Below are positions 53,396-64,000 of a stretch of 64,000 nucleotides of DNA, one piece after another. Position 1 is the stretch's first letter; each line of letters opens with the position of its first letter. The notes below the pieces were generated by a model. It ran no database searches and was not told the DNA's origin. It was given only the letters and a program-made list of their open reading frames with translations. The translations under genes were made by a program, and so were the position numbers. The DNA is from an uncultured Clostridia bacterium (lineage in GTDB: Bacteria > Bacillota > Clostridia > Oscillospirales > Ruminococcaceae). Location: assembly GCA_947589355.1 (NCBI GenBank), contig CANPZC010000003.1, positions 1 to 64,000 of the forward strand. The letters are read 5' to 3'.

Positions 53396-53581
53396 ATGGC
53401 TAAGAAGTCTATGATAAACAAACAGCAGGCTGCGCCTAAGTTTTCTACTCGTGCTTACAACAGATGCAAGATCTGTGGTAGACCCCACGCTTATCTGAGA
53501 AAGTTCGGCATATGCCGTATCTGCTTCAGAGAGCTTGCTCATCAGGGCAAGATCCCCGGAGTTAAGAAAGCCAGCTGGTAA
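53396..53581 (+). CDS. rpsN: Ribosomal protein S14, zinc-binding type
   Basis: A 61-residue S14 of the short zinc (C+) type: two CxxC pairs in [13 protein letters not shown] and [12 protein letters not shown]. The zinc-free long paralogue used under zinc limitation is not seen here. AAGAGGAGG precedes the ATG. Confidence 0.98.
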   Translation: MAKKSMINKQQAAPKFSTRAYNRCKICGRPHAYLRKFGICRICFRELAHQGKIPGVKKASW

Positions 53582-53608
53582 AGAGTTTTTAAAGGAGGTT
53601 AACAGCAT

Positions 53609-54007
53609 ATGCAGATAACTGATACTATAGCGGATCTGCTCACTAGGATCCGCAACGCCAGTACAGCAAAGCATCCGACAGTTGACGTTCCTGCTTCCAA
53701 CATAAAGAAGTCTATTACTCAGATCCTTGTTGACGAAGGCTATGTTAAAGGATTTCAGGTAATTGATGACGGAAAACAGGGCATCATCAGGATAACGCTC
53801 AAGTACGACGAAAACAAGACGCCTGTTATTACAGGATTGAGAAGAATTTCAAAGCCCGGACTGAGAATGTATACAAGCTGTGAGAATATGCCGAAGGTCA
53901 TGAAAGGACTGGGTATTGCCATAGTTTCTACTTCTAAGGGCATAGTTACCGACAAGAAAGCAAGAGAACTGAATGTCGGCGGAGAAATTCTCGCATTTGT
54001 CTGGTAA
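53609..54007 (+). CDS. rpsH: Ribosomal protein S8
   Basis: A 132-residue small-subunit protein and, in other bacteria, regulator of the spc operon. [20 protein letters not shown] and [20 protein letters not shown] are typical. AAAGGAGG precedes the ATG. Confidence 0.98.
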   Translation: MQITDTIADLLTRIRNASTAKHPTVDVPASNIKKSITQILVDEGYVKGFQVIDDGKQGIIRITLKYDENKTPVITGLRRISKPGLRMYTSCENMPKVMKGLGIAIVSTSKGIVTDKKARELNVGGEILAFVW

Positions 54008-54021
54008 GGAGGAAACGATAT

Positions 54022-54573
54022 ATGTCAAGAATCGGACTTAAACCGATAACCGTTCCTGCCGGAGTAAGCGTTGATATTGCCGAGGGCAACGTTGTTACGG
54101 TAAAAGGACCTAAGGGTACGCTGACCAAAACGTTCAAGCCCGACATGATAATCAAGCACGAGGGCAGCGAGATAACCGTTGCACGCCCGTCTGAGGACAG
54201 AGTTCACAAGTCTTTGCACGGTCTGACAAGAACGCTTATCAACAATATGGTAGTCGGCGTGACCGACGGCTTTTCCAAGACTCTCGTTATAGAGGGCGTT
54301 GGTTACAGAGCCGCAAAGCAGGGCAAGAACCTTGTTCTGAACATCGGCTTTTCACATCAGGTGATCTTTTCCGACACCGACGACATAAAGCTGGAAGTTC
54401 CCGATGAAAAGAGAATAATCGTTTCGGGAACAGACAAGCAGAAAGTCGGACAGTTCGCCTGCGAGATAAGGGAGAAAAGACCTCCCGAGCCTTACAAGGG
54501 AAAAGGTATCCGCTATGAGGGCGAGCATATCATCCGCAAGGAAGGCAAGGCCGGCAAGGGCGCTAAGAAGTAA
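54022..54573 (+). CDS. rplF: Ribosomal protein L6
   Basis: A 183-residue protein near the factor-binding site, with two similar domains. [20 protein letters not shown] and [18 protein letters not shown] are typical. TAAGGAGGAAACG precedes the ATG. Confidence 0.98.
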   Translation: MSRIGLKPITVPAGVSVDIAEGNVVTVKGPKGTLTKTFKPDMIIKHEGSEITVARPSEDRVHKSLHGLTRTLINNMVVGVTDGFSKTLVIEGVGYRAAKQGKNLVLNIGFSHQVIFSDTDDIKLEVPDEKRIIVSGTDKQKVGQFACEIREKRPPEPYKGKGIRYEGEHIIRKEGKAGKGAKK

Positions 54574-54592
54574 TTAAGGAGTGTAATGATAT

Positions 54593-54943
54593 ATGGTGAA
54601 AAAAATCGACAGAGCAGCTGCCAGAGCTAAAAGACACGCCAGAGTTCGTGCTAAGATTTCGGGTACAGCTCAGTGTCCGCGCCTTAACGTATTCCGCTCC
54701 GCTAAAAATATTTACGCACAGCTTATTGACGACGAAAAGGGCGTTACCCTCGCAAGCGCTTCGAGCCAGAAACTCGAAAACGGCGGCAACAAAGAGGGCG
54801 CAAGAGAAGTCGGCAAGCTGATAGCTAAGAACGCGGCGGCGGCAGGCATAACCGAATGTGTTTTCGACAGAGGCGGTTACCTGTATCACGGACGTGTTAT
54901 GGAATTAGCAGAGGGAGCCCGTGAGGGCGGTCTCAATTTCTGA
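54593..54943 (+). CDS. rplR: Ribosomal protein L18
   Basis: A 116-residue 5S rRNA-binding protein. [20 protein letters not shown] and [20 protein letters not shown] are typical. AAGGAG lies 11 bases before the ATG. Confidence 0.97.
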   Translation: MVKKIDRAAARAKRHARVRAKISGTAQCPRLNVFRSAKNIYAQLIDDEKGVTLASASSQKLENGGNKEGAREVGKLIAKNAAAAGITECVFDRGGYLYHGRVMELAEGAREGGLNF

Positions 54944-54958
54944 TAAGGAGGGTTACTT

Positions 54959-55459
54959 TTGGCTTTAATAGACGCTTCAAACATGGAACTTGAAGAAAAG
55001 GTAGTTGCTATAAACAGAGTATCCAAGACCGTTAAGGGCGGACGTATCATGAAATTCTCCGCACTGGTAGTCGTTGGCGACGGAAACGGTATTGTTGGCT
55101 TCGGCACAGGTAAATCGAGCGAAGTTCCCGATGCTATACGCAAGGGCATCGAGGACGCTAAGAAGAACCTCATCAGGGTATCTCTCAAGGGTACGACTAT
55201 CCCTCACGAGATCGTTGGCGCTTACGGCGCAGGAAGAGTTCTTATGAAACCTGCTGCACCCGGTACGGGAGTTATCGCAGGCGGTCCTGTTCGTTCGGTC
55301 GTTGAAATGGCAGGCATAAAGGACATAAGAACTAAGTCGCTGCGCTCTAACAATCCGTTCAACGTTGTAAGAGCCACGATAAACGGTCTGGCTTCGGTAA
55401 GGTCGGCTGACGAGGTCGCCGCCAAGAGAGGCAAGACTACAAAGGAAATCTTAGGCTAA
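54959..55459 (+). CDS. rpsE: Ribosomal protein S5
   Basis: A 166-residue small-subunit protein important for decoding accuracy. [20 protein letters not shown] and [20 protein letters not shown] are typical. The start is a TTG at 54959, with AAGGAGGG in front; no ATG gives a full-length protein. Confidence 0.97.
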   Translation: MALIDASNMELEEKVVAINRVSKTVKGGRIMKFSALVVVGDGNGIVGFGTGKSSEVPDAIRKGIEDAKKNLIRVSLKGTTIPHEIVGAYGAGRVLMKPAAPGTGVIAGGPVRSVVEMAGIKDIRTKSLRSNNPFNVVRATINGLASVRSADEVAAKRGKTTKEILG

Positions 55460-55473
55460 GGAGGAAGTTTGCA

Positions 55474-55653
55474 ATGGCAGACCTTAAAATCACTCTGGTA
55501 AAGAGCCTTAACGGCAGAGTTAAGGTGCAGGTCGCGACCGCCGCTTCTCTCGGTCTGAGAAAGATAGGCGATTCGACTGTGCAGCCGGATAACGCACAGA
55601 CTCAGGGCAAGATCAAAAAGATCTCCCACCTTATTAAAGTAACCGAAGCATAA
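55474..55653 (+). CDS. rpmD: Ribosomal protein L30
   Basis: A 59-residue ferredoxin-like-fold protein (too short to appear in many gene lists). It reads ADLKITLVKSLNGRVKVQVA, then SLGLRKIGDSTVQPDNAQT, the LGLRKI motif being diagnostic. AAGGAGGAAG precedes the ATG; position between rpsE and rplO is standard. Confidence 0.96.
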   Translation: MADLKITLVKSLNGRVKVQVATAASLGLRKIGDSTVQPDNAQTQGKIKKISHLIKVTEA

Positions 55654-55673
55654 TCGCAAGGAGGTGCTGAATA

Positions 55674-56114
55674 ATGAAATTGCACGAATTATCACCTGCC
55701 AAAGGCTCGACTAAGGAAGTTAAGCGCATAGGCAGAGGTCACGGTTCGGGACAGGGCAAGACCGCAGGCAAAGGTCACAAGGGTCAGAATGCCAGAAGCG
55801 GCGGCGGTGTAAGACCGGGCTTTGAGGGCGGACAGACTTCGCTTGCAAGAAGAACTCCTAAGCGTGGCTTCAACAACATTTTTGCAACAAATTATGCGAC
55901 CGTAAACGTTGCATCGCTTGATATGTTCAAGGACGGCACGGTCGTTGATACCGAGCTTTTGAAAGCATCGGGACTTATCAAAAAGGAGCTTGACGGAGTA
56001 AAGATACTCGGAAACGGCGAGCTTACCAAAAACCTTACGGTAAAGGCTGCTGCTTTTTCTGCGGCGGCAAAGGAAAAGATCGAGAAAGCAGGCGGGAAGG
56101 CTGAGGTGATATAA
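55674..56114 (+). CDS. rplO: Ribosomal protein L15
   Basis: A 146-residue assembly protein of the large subunit. [20 protein letters not shown] and [20 protein letters not shown] are typical of its Gly/Arg-rich N-terminus. AAGGAGGTG precedes the ATG. Confidence 0.98.
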   Translation: MKLHELSPAKGSTKEVKRIGRGHGSGQGKTAGKGHKGQNARSGGGVRPGFEGGQTSLARRTPKRGFNNIFATNYATVNVASLDMFKDGTVVDTELLKASGLIKKELDGVKILGNGELTKNLTVKAAAFSAAAKEKIEKAGGKAEVI

Positions 56115-56115
56115 G

Positions 56116-58121
<2,006 letters not shown>

Positions 58122-58122
58122 T

Positions 58123-58869
58123 ATGATAATCATCAAGACAAGCTCTGAGATAGCAAAGCTCAGAAAAGCAAACAAGCTGACTCACGATGCGCTTGACGCA
58201 GCTGAGGAGGCAATAAAAATAGGCATGACGACAAAAGAACTGGACGAAGTTATCAGAAAGTTCTTTGCCGCACATGGTGTTAAGTCGGGATTTTTAGGCT
58301 ACGGGGGATTCCCTGCGAGCGCGTGTATCTCGGTAAACGAGGAAGTTATACACGGCATACCCGGCGACAGAGTGATACAGGACGGCGATATTGTTTCGGT
58401 AGATACCGGAGCATACTACGAGGGCTACTACGGCGACTCGGCGAGGACTTTCGCTGTGGGTAATGTATCACAGGACAGACTAGAGCTTATGAAGTCTACC
58501 AAAGAGAGTCTGGAGATAGCGCTCTCTATGGTGAAAGCAGGCGTAAGGCTGGGCGACATAGGTCATGCCATACAAAAATACAACGAGGACAGAGGATATT
58601 CCGTCGTAAGAGAGTTTGTGGGACACGGGGTCGGCAAGGATATGCACGAAGAACCCGAAGTTCCAAACTACGGAAAACCGGGTCACGGGGTAAGACTGGC
58701 GGCAGGAATGGTCATAGCCATCGAGCCGATGATAGCCATGGGAAAGCCCGATATAAAGGTGCTTTCAAACCAGTGGACGGTGGTAACGAAAGATAAGTCT
58801 CCGGCGGCACATTTTGAACATTCTGTGGCTGTGACGACGGACGGCTGCGTTGTTCTTTCGGCGGAGTGA
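58123..58869 (+). CDS. map: Methionine aminopeptidase, type I
   Basis: A 248-residue metalloenzyme that removes the initiator methionine from new proteins. The metal ligands fit: SVDTGAYYEGYYGDSARTF (two Asp), GHGVGKDMHEEP (His), AIEPM and a final Glu. It begins one base after the adk stop with AGAGGGCTG in front. Confidence 0.97.
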   Translation: MIIIKTSSEIAKLRKANKLTHDALDAAEEAIKIGMTTKELDEVIRKFFAAHGVKSGFLGYGGFPASACISVNEEVIHGIPGDRVIQDGDIVSVDTGAYYEGYYGDSARTFAVGNVSQDRLELMKSTKESLEIALSMVKAGVRLGDIGHAIQKYNEDRGYSVVREFVGHGVGKDMHEEPEVPNYGKPGHGVRLAAGMVIAIEPMIAMGKPDIKVLSNQWTVVTKDKSPAAHFEHSVAVTTDGCVVLSAE

Positions 58870-58874
58870 GAAGT

Positions 58875-59150
58875 ATGAACTGTCCGCAAGATGAAAAATT
58901 CACCCTTGGCACGGTGGTAAAAGCAACAGCAGGCAGAGATGCGGGAAGACTGTTTGTAATAGTGGGCGCGCAGGGAAAAGATGTTTTGATAGCTGACGGC
59001 AAGACGAGAAAACTTTGCAAACCTAAGCGGAAAAACATAAAGCACCTTAGAGCGACAAGTACTGTATTGCAGACAGAAGACCTTACCGACAGAGGGCTGC
59101 GAAGGAAGCTAAGCGCCGCGCAGGAGGAAAACACGACTAACCGCCTTTGA
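58875..59150 (+). CDS. KOW-domain (L14e-like) RNA-binding protein
   Basis: A 91-residue protein. FTLGTVVKATAGRDAGRLFV followed by DVLIADGKTRKLCKPKRKN is a KOW/L14e-like RNA-binding domain, and the C-terminus is basic and polar. Such small proteins commonly lie between map and infA in Clostridia; their role is unknown, presumably ribosome-related. Start is the ATG at 58875; GCGGAGTG in map is spaced for it, and a GTG at 58866 overlaps that site. Confidence 0.8.
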   Translation: MNCPQDEKFTLGTVVKATAGRDAGRLFVIVGAQGKDVLIADGKTRKLCKPKRKNIKHLRATSTVLQTEDLTDRGLRRKLSAAQEENTTNRL

Positions 59151-59168
59151 TCGAAAGGGGATCGAAGT

Positions 59169-59387
59169 ATGTCAAAAGAAGACGTTATAGAGCTGGAGGG
59201 CACTGTACTTGAAGCCCTACCCAACGCAATGTTCAAGGTGGAGCTTGCAAACGGTCACCAGATACTGGCGCACGTTTCGGGCAAGCTCAGAATGAACTAC
59301 ATTCGCATCGTTCCCGGTGACAAGGTAAAGGTTGAAATGTCGCCTTACGACCTTTCAAAGGGAAGAATATCATGGAGGACAAAGTAA
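59169..59387 (+). CDS. infA: Translation initiation factor IF-1
   Basis: A 72-residue OB-fold factor that blocks the A site during initiation. [20 protein letters not shown] and [20 protein letters not shown] are typical. GAAAGGGGATC precedes the ATG. Followed by a 61-base gap with a CCGCGGCGG-rich segment before rpmJ. Confidence 0.97.
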   Translation: MSKEDVIELEGTVLEALPNAMFKVELANGHQILAHVSGKLRMNYIRIVPGDKVKVEMSPYDLSKGRISWRTK

Positions 59388-59448
59388 GTCTTCCGCAAAA
59401 ACACGAACCGCGGCGGAAAAGTCCGCCACAATTTAAGGAGGTATTTAT

Positions 59449-59562
59449 ATGAAAGTAAGACCTTCAGTTAAGCCTATGTGTGAAAAGTGCAAAGTCATAA
59501 AGCGCAAGGGCAAAGTAATGGTCATTTGCCAGAACCCCAAGCACAAGCAGCGTCAGGGCTAA
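59449..59562 (+). CDS. rpmJ: Ribosomal protein L36, zinc-binding type
   Basis: A 37-residue protein, one of the smallest in the ribosome. [20 protein letters not shown] followed by [13 protein letters not shown] gives the Cys-Cys-Cys-His zinc site. TTAAGGAGG precedes the ATG. Standard place between infA and rpsM. Confidence 0.97.
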   Translation: MKVRPSVKPMCEKCKVIKRKGKVMVICQNPKHKQRQG

Positions 59563-59592
59563 ACTAAAAATAATGGAGGTGCAGCTAAAACA

Positions 59593-59961
59593 ATGGCACG
59601 TATTGCTAGTATCGACCTGCCCAGAGATAAGAGGATAGAGATAGGTCTGACTTATATCTACGGCATCGGTCTTCCGACATCTAAGAAAATACTTGAAGCT
59701 ACGGGCGTTGATCCCGACACGAGAGTAAAGGATCTTACCGACGAGGACGTGGCTAAGCTTCGTGAGTACATCGATCACAACGTTATGGTAGAGGGCGACC
59801 TGAGAAGAGAAGTTGCTCTTAACATCAAAAGACTTGTTGAGATCGGCTGCTACAGAGGCGTTCGTCACCGCAAGGGTCTGCCTGTAAGAGGTCAGAGAAC
59901 AAAGACCAACGCAAGGACACGCAAGGGCCCCGTTAAGACCATAGCTAACAAGAAGAAGTAA
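59593..59961 (+). CDS. rpsM: Ribosomal protein S13
   Basis: A 122-residue head protein at the subunit interface. [20 protein letters not shown] and [19 protein letters not shown] are typical. AATGGAGGTG precedes the ATG. Confidence 0.98.
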   Translation: MARIASIDLPRDKRIEIGLTYIYGIGLPTSKKILEATGVDPDTRVKDLTDEDVAKLREYIDHNVMVEGDLRREVALNIKRLVEIGCYRGVRHRKGLPVRGQRTKTNARTRKGPVKTIANKKK

Positions 59962-59976
59962 GGAGGGATATGAAGT

Positions 59977-60372
59977 ATGGCTCAGGCTAAGAAAACGACG
60001 GTTCGCCGCCGCAGAGAAAGAAAGAACATTGAAAACGGACAGGTTCATATCCAGTCTACTTTCAATAACACTATCGTTACTATAACAGATATGCAGGGCA
60101 ACGCTATTTCGTGGGCTTCCGCAGGCGAAATGGGATTCAGAGGCTCTAAGAAGTCTACACCGTTCGCAGCGCAGACTGCCGCTGAAACTGCTGCAAGAGC
60201 TGCAAAAGAGCACGGACTCAAGACCGTTGAGGTTTATGTAAAAGGCCCGGGAGCAGGCAGAGAAGCTGCTATAAGAGCATTGCAGTCTGAGGATCTGGAA
60301 GTACGCCTTATAAAGGACGTTACACCTATTCCTCACAACGGATGCCGCCCGCCCAAGAGAAGAAGAGTATAA
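59977..60372 (+). CDS. rpsK: Ribosomal protein S11
   Basis: A 131-residue platform protein of the small subunit. [20 protein letters not shown] and [15 protein letters not shown] are typical. TAAGGAGGGATATGAAGT precedes the chosen ATG. Confidence 0.98.
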   Translation: MAQAKKTTVRRRRERKNIENGQVHIQSTFNNTIVTITDMQGNAISWASAGEMGFRGSKKSTPFAAQTAAETAARAAKEHGLKTVEVYVKGPGAGREAAIRALQSEDLEVRLIKDVTPIPHNGCRPPKRRRV

Positions 60373-60394
60373 CTTCTTTTGAGTTTCATACGCA

Positions 60395-60458
60395 CGGACA
60401 AAAAGTCCGAAACAGACCGAGTTACCCAAAGTTTGCTCGGTGTCGGATAACAGATCCG
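60395..60458 (+). other. Three consecutive hairpins before rpsD
   Basis: CGGAC/GTCCG (60395-60409), ACCGAG/CTCGGT (60416-60441) and CGGAT/ATCCG (60444-60458) lie in the 115-base gap upstream of rpsD, with no terminator T-run. Position fits an autoregulatory S4 leader as known for rpsD in Firmicutes, but the fold has not been matched to that class. Confidence 0.55.
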
Positions 60459-60487
60459 ATATTATTTAAAAACGGAGGAACATTTTT

Positions 60488-61180
60488 ATGGCAGTAAACA
60501 AAGAACCGATCATCAAAACTTGCAGAGCGCTCGGCATAAGCCCGGCAGTTATGGGTGTAAATCCGAGAGTTGCGGACAATTACAAGGAAAAGCTCAAAGA
60601 GGATCTTGAGGACAAGAGCAAGAAAAGACCCGATGCAAGAAAGCACAATATTTCCAGCAAGGTAGAGTACAGAGATCCCTCGGAGGGCAAGAGAAAGAAA
60701 GTTTCTGAATACGGTATGCAGCTTAAAGAAAAGCAGAAGCTGAAATTCATCTACGGCGTACTGGAGAAGCAGTTCCGTCACTACTTTGAGATCGCTCAGA
60801 AAATGGAGGGTCAGGCAGGTACTAATCTGCTCACGTGTCTTGAAACAAGACTTGACAACATCGTCTTCAGAATGGGTCTTTCAATGACGAGAAGAGAAGC
60901 CAGACAGCTTGTAGTTCATGGTCACTTTGACGTAAACGGCAAGAGGGTGGATATTCCGTCATACAGAGTTAAGGTCGGCGACGTTATCTCTCTGAGAGAC
61001 AAGAGCAAGCAGAGCCCGAAATTCAAGGAGATAATCGAGGCTTCCGAGGGAAGACTTGTACCTTCTTGGATAGATATGGACAGAGAAAAGCTTGCAGGTA
61101 AGGTACTCAGACTTCCCGTAAAGGAAGATCTCGATTACGAGATAGAAGAGCATCTCATCGTTGAGTTGTACTCCAAATAA
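60488..61180 (+). CDS. rpsD: Ribosomal protein S4 with an N-terminal-domain insertion
   Basis: A 230-residue small-subunit protein that starts 30S assembly and helps control translation accuracy. The core is clear: [20 protein letters not shown], then the S4 RNA-binding domain ([20 protein letters not shown]). Bacterial S4 is usually about 200 residues; here the part before KKVSEYG is about 30 residues longer, with a charged stretch ([20 protein letters not shown]). It is the zinc-free type, as no CxxC pair is present. AACGGAGG precedes the ATG. Confidence 0.96.
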   Translation: MAVNKEPIIKTCRALGISPAVMGVNPRVADNYKEKLKEDLEDKSKKRPDARKHNISSKVEYRDPSEGKRKKVSEYGMQLKEKQKLKFIYGVLEKQFRHYFEIAQKMEGQAGTNLLTCLETRLDNIVFRMGLSMTRREARQLVVHGHFDVNGKRVDIPSYRVKVGDVISLRDKSKQSPKFKEIIEASEGRLVPSWIDMDREKLAGKVLRLPVKEDLDYEIEEHLIVELYSK

Positions 61181-61298
61181 TAACACCCCGCGTGGGCGCT
61201 ATCTATGGGCGCTCATGAAGGTTAAGCTGGGCGGGGCGGTAAGAGGCCTTGCCACATTCGTAAAAACTAATCGAGGTTTGGACACGGGAGGGTTATAA

Positions 61299-62261
61299 AT
61301 GCTTGAAAAAATTGAAAAGCCGGATATAGAAATAGCTGAACTTAAAAGCAACGGAACTTACGGTAAGTTTATTCTTGAACCGCTTGAGAGAGGCTATGGT
61401 ACGACTCTTGGAAACAGCTTGAGAAGAGTATTGCTTTCCTCTTTGCCGGGCGTTGCCGTTACATCTGTAAAGATAGACGGCGTACACCACGAGCTTTCCA
61501 CTATCCCCGGAGTTAAGGAAGATGTCACGGAGATCGTTCTTAACCTGAAAGGTCTGACTGCAAAGCTTTATTGCGACGGGCCTAAGACGATATATATAGA
61601 GGCAGAGGGCGAGTGCGAAGTCACCGCGGGCGACATTAAGACCGATTCGGAGGTCGATATACTTGTTCCCGATATGCACATTGCAACGCTCGGCGTTGGC
61701 GCGAAGCTCTATATGGAGATCGTTATTGACAGAGGCAGGGGCTATGTTACTTCCGAGAAGAACAAACAGCTGATGGCAGGCAACGCTCCGATAGGAGTTA
61801 TTGCGCTGGACAGCATATACACCCCTGTACTGAAAGTAAATTACACAGTTGAAAACACCAGAGTAGGTCAGATAACAGACTATGACAAGCTTATTCTGGA
61901 AGTATGGACGGACGGTACTATTTCGGCGAAAGAAGCCGTTTCACTGGCGGCAAAACTTCTGACCGAACACCTGAATCTGTTCATCGACCTTTCGGAAGAG
62001 GCAAATATGCCTGAGATAATGGCTGAAAAGGACGACAAGGGCAAGGAAAAGATACTTGAAATGACTATTGAAGAACTTGACCTTTCGGTACGTTCGTTCA
62101 ACTGTCTGAAGAGAGCCGGTATAAACACCGTAAACGACCTTATCGGAAAGTCCGAAGAGGAAATGATGAAGGTCAGAAACCTTGGCAAGAAGTCGTTTGA
62201 CGAGGTCAAGGAGAAGCTGAGGTCATTAGGCTATGATCTTAGCTCAGAAGAAAATGATTAA
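61299..62261 (+). CDS. rpoA: RNA polymerase alpha subunit
   Basis: A 320-residue subunit that forms the dimer on which RNA polymerase assembles. The N-terminal domain ([20 protein letters not shown]) is followed by the C-terminal DNA- and activator-binding domain ([32 protein letters not shown]). The start at 61299 has GACACGGGAGGG in front. The 118-base gap after rpsD contains CCCCGC/GCGGGG around a direct repeat of GGGCGCT. Confidence 0.98.
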   Translation: MLEKIEKPDIEIAELKSNGTYGKFILEPLERGYGTTLGNSLRRVLLSSLPGVAVTSVKIDGVHHELSTIPGVKEDVTEIVLNLKGLTAKLYCDGPKTIYIEAEGECEVTAGDIKTDSEVDILVPDMHIATLGVGAKLYMEIVIDRGRGYVTSEKNKQLMAGNAPIGVIALDSIYTPVLKVNYTVENTRVGQITDYDKLILEVWTDGTISAKEAVSLAAKLLTEHLNLFIDLSEEANMPEIMAEKDDKGKEKILEMTIEELDLSVRSFNCLKRAGINTVNDLIGKSEEEMMKVRNLGKKSFDEVKEKLRSLGYDLSSEEND

Positions 62262-62280
62262 AGATAGGAGTTGAATATCT

Positions 62281-62622
62281 ATGCCGGGAACAAGAAAGCT
62301 GGGCAGAGCTAGCGATCACAGAAAAGCTATGCTCAGAGCTATGGTAACTTACCTGCTTGAAAAGGGTAAGATAGAAACTACCGTTACCAGAGCTAAGGAA
62401 GTAAGCGCGATGACCGATAAGATGATAACGCTCGGTAAGGCAGGCGACTTACATTCTAAGCGTCAGGTTCTGGCTTATGTTACTAAGGAGAGCGTAGCTA
62501 AGAAGCTCTTTGATGAAATTGCACCCACTTACGCAGAGCGCAAGGGCGGTTACACTAAGATAATCAGAACAGGGCCTCGCAGAGGCGACGCTGCTGAAAT
62601 GGCTATCATTCAGCTTGTTTAA
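62281..62622 (+). CDS. rplQ: Ribosomal protein L17
   Basis: A 113-residue protein at the tunnel exit. [20 protein letters not shown] and [20 protein letters not shown] are typical. ATAGGAG precedes the ATG. Last gene of the ribosomal cluster; a strong terminator follows. Confidence 0.98.
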   Translation: MPGTRKLGRASDHRKAMLRAMVTYLLEKGKIETTVTRAKEVSAMTDKMITLGKAGDLHSKRQVLAYVTKESVAKKLFDEIAPTYAERKGGYTKIIRTGPRRGDAAEMAIIQLV

Positions 62623-62635
62623 GATCTGATAACTT

Positions 62636-62667
62636 AAAACGGTACGGCTTTGGCTGTGCCGTTTTTT
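62636..62667 (+). terminator. Terminator at the end of the ribosomal cluster
   Basis: AAACGGTACGGC pairs with GCTGTGCCGTTT (one mismatch-type pair) and is followed by TTTTTTG. Confidence 0.9.
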
Positions 62668-62692
62668 TGCGCGGCGACATAGTTTATTTTGC

Positions 62693-62721
62693 TTGACGGG
62701 ACGGGCAATATGTGGTACAAT
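62693..62721 (+). promoter_or_regulatory. Predicted sigma-A promoter of the ABC-F gene
   Basis: TTGACG (62693-62698), a 17-base spacer and TACAAT (62716-62721), 39 bases before the ATG. Confidence 0.75.
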
Positions 62722-62760
62722 AATTATGTATGGATATTTAAAAATGAACGGAGTTAAATT

Positions 62761-64000
62761 ATGATAACTGTATCTAATGTGAGCCTGCAATTTTCGGGAA
62801 CGTATCTTTTCAAGGACGTTGACCTGAAATTTTCTGACGGCAATTGCTATGGCGTTATAGGCGCGAACGGCGCGGGGAAAAGCACATTTCTGAAAATACT
62901 GTGCGGCAGTTTAGAGCCGACGACGGGCGAAGTTTCGATAACAAAAGGACAGAGAATGTCGGTGCTGAAACAGGATCACTTTGCTTTTGACGAATACGAC
63001 GTTTTGCAAACGGTAATAATGGGCAACGAGCGTTTATATGAGATAATGCAGGAAAAAGACGCTCTTTACGCGAAAGAGGATTTCTCAGACGAGGACGGAG
63101 AAAGAGCCGCGGAACTGGAGGGAGAGTTTGCTGAGCTTAACGGTTGGGAGGCGGAATCGGACGCTTCAAAGCTGATACAGGGGCTCGGGCTTCCCGAAGA
63201 TATACTATACTCGCAGATGTCGGCGCTTTCGGGCAATGAGAAAGTTAAGGTACTGCTGGCACAGGCGCTGTTCGGCAACCCCGATATAATACTTCTTGAT
63301 GAGCCGACCAACCACCTCGATATTGATGCGATACGCTGGCTGGAGGACTTTCTGGCGGAGTATTTCGGCACGGTTATAGTTGTTTCTCACGACAGGCATT
63401 TTCTGAACAACGTATGCACGCACATTGTTGACATAGACTACACGAAAATAAAGATGTATGTGGGCAACTATGAGTTCTGGTATGAGTCATCGCAGCTGAT
63501 ACAGAGAATGATAAAGCAGCAGAACAAAAAGGCTGAAGAAAAGATAAAAGAGCTGCAGGAGTTTATAGCGAGATTCTCAGCGAACAAATCAAAGTCGCGG
63601 CAGGCAACTTCGCGGCGCAAACTGCTTGACAAGATAACAGTTGAGGAGATGCCTGCATCATCGCGAAAGTACCCGTATATTGAGTTCAACATGGACAGAG
63701 AGCCCGGCAAGGACATTTTGCAGGTAAACGGCATTTCAAAGACCGTTGACGGGGTAAAACTGCTGAACAACGTTTCTTTCACGCTGGGAAGAACGGACAA
63801 GGTATCTTTCATAGGCGAGAGCGAGCAGGCGATAACCATGCTTTTCAAGATACTTGCAGGGCAGGAACAGCCCGACGAGGGCAGCCTGAAATGGGGCAGC
63901 ACTATAAGTGTTTCGTATTTTCCAAAAGACAATTCGGAATACTTTAACGACTGTGATCTGAATATTGTTGAATGGATAAGGCAATACTCTACGACTGAGG
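62761..64000 (+). CDS. ABC-F family ATPase, N-terminal part (3' end outside window)
   Basis: At least 413 residues of a two-domain ABC-F protein, open to the window end. ABC-F proteins act on ribosomes rather than as transporters; some protect against antibiotics. Domain 1 has Walker A GANGAGKST, signature LSGNEKVKVLLAQAL and Walker B IILLDEPTNHLD. The linker (about residues 240-310) is charged and helical. In domain 2 the Walker A position reads GESEQAITMLFKIL, without the GK[ST] lysine, so this site is probably degenerate. GGAG precedes the ATG after a clear promoter. The subgroup and any role in resistance cannot be settled from this part. Confidence 0.9.
   Translation, partial: MITVSNVSLQFSGTYLFKDVDLKFSDGNCYGVIGANGAGKSTFLKILCGSLEPTTGEVSITKGQRMSVLKQDHFAFDEYDVLQTVIMGNERLYEIMQEKDALYAKEDFSDEDGERAAELEGEFAELNGWEAESDASKLIQGLGLPEDILYSQMSALSGNEKVKVLLAQALFGNPDIILLDEPTNHLDIDAIRWLEDFLAEYFGTVIVVSHDRHFLNNVCTHIVDIDYTKIKMYVGNYEFWYESSQLIQRMIKQQNKKAEEKIKELQEFIARFSANKSKSRQATSRRKLLDKITVEEMPASSRKYPYIEFNMDREPGKDILQVNGISKTVDGVKLLNNVSFTLGRTDKVSFIGESEQAITMLFKILAGQEQPDEGSLKWGSTISVSYFPKDNSEYFNDCDLNIVEWIRQYSTTE

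Overview
The window is a stretch of a Bacillota (Firmicutes) chromosome, most likely class Clostridia, family Oscillospiraceae/Ruminococcaceae. The evidence is the gene order (S10-spc-alpha ribosomal cluster with secY-adk-map-infA-rpmJ; rimP-nusA-ylxR-ylxQ-infB-rbfA-nrnA-truB-ribF), AGGAGG ribosome binding sites, many TTG/GTG starts, the spore germination protease gene gpr, and zinc-type S14 and L36. A Ruminococcus or [Eubacterium] siraeum-like organism is a guess; the sequence alone does not prove the genus. I saw no rRNA, tRNA, CRISPR array, prophage or transposase gene.

Layout. 1-2768 (+): 3' end of lon, a C39-like lipoprotein, a YjbR-like protein, engB and a small membrane protein. 2849-4776 (-): PII-like, LCP-like and SLOG proteins. 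4875-16359 (+): alr, purB, metY, an arabinose-type kinase plus araD, a nitrilase-family hydrolase, birA, a transglutaminase-like lipoprotein and cca. 16360-18461: about 2.1 kb without genes, filled with repeats. 18462-33463 (-): one long same-strand run, read 5'->3' as rimP, nusA, ylxR, ylxQ, infB, rbfA, nrnA, truB, ribF, gltX and then a GldA/F/G-like ABC system with a DUF4340-like protein. 34395-36403 (-): SPFH/zinc-ribbon protein and two small membrane proteins. 36630-40607 (+): GH32 fructosidase, HPr and Enzyme I. 40685-45614 (-): FtsX-like permease, efflux-type adaptor, gpr. 45827-62622 (+): rpsT, then the full S10-spc-alpha ribosomal cluster ending with rpoA-rplQ. 62761-64000 (+): 5' part of an ABC-F ATPase.

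The ordinary genes mostly serve translation, transcription and central metabolism. Two things stand out. First, four intergenic regions carry copies of a previously unlabelled, modular repeat (here called the R family: 7542-7768, 18016-18266, 33621-34343, 38014-38633). Complete copies have inverted ends of about 32-50 bp, contain no gene, and are strings of short hairpins. Different copies carry paired base changes that keep the stems while the loops stay the same, so structure appears to be conserved. Each copy is followed by a short tail with a GCGC-GTAA-GCGC-type hairpin. Second, NusA carries two tandem copies of its N-terminal RNA-polymerase-binding domain. The 16.4-18.0 kb region adds a separate repeat family built around AGAATATTCT and blocks of 7-nt-periodic repeats resembling cyanobacterial STRRs.
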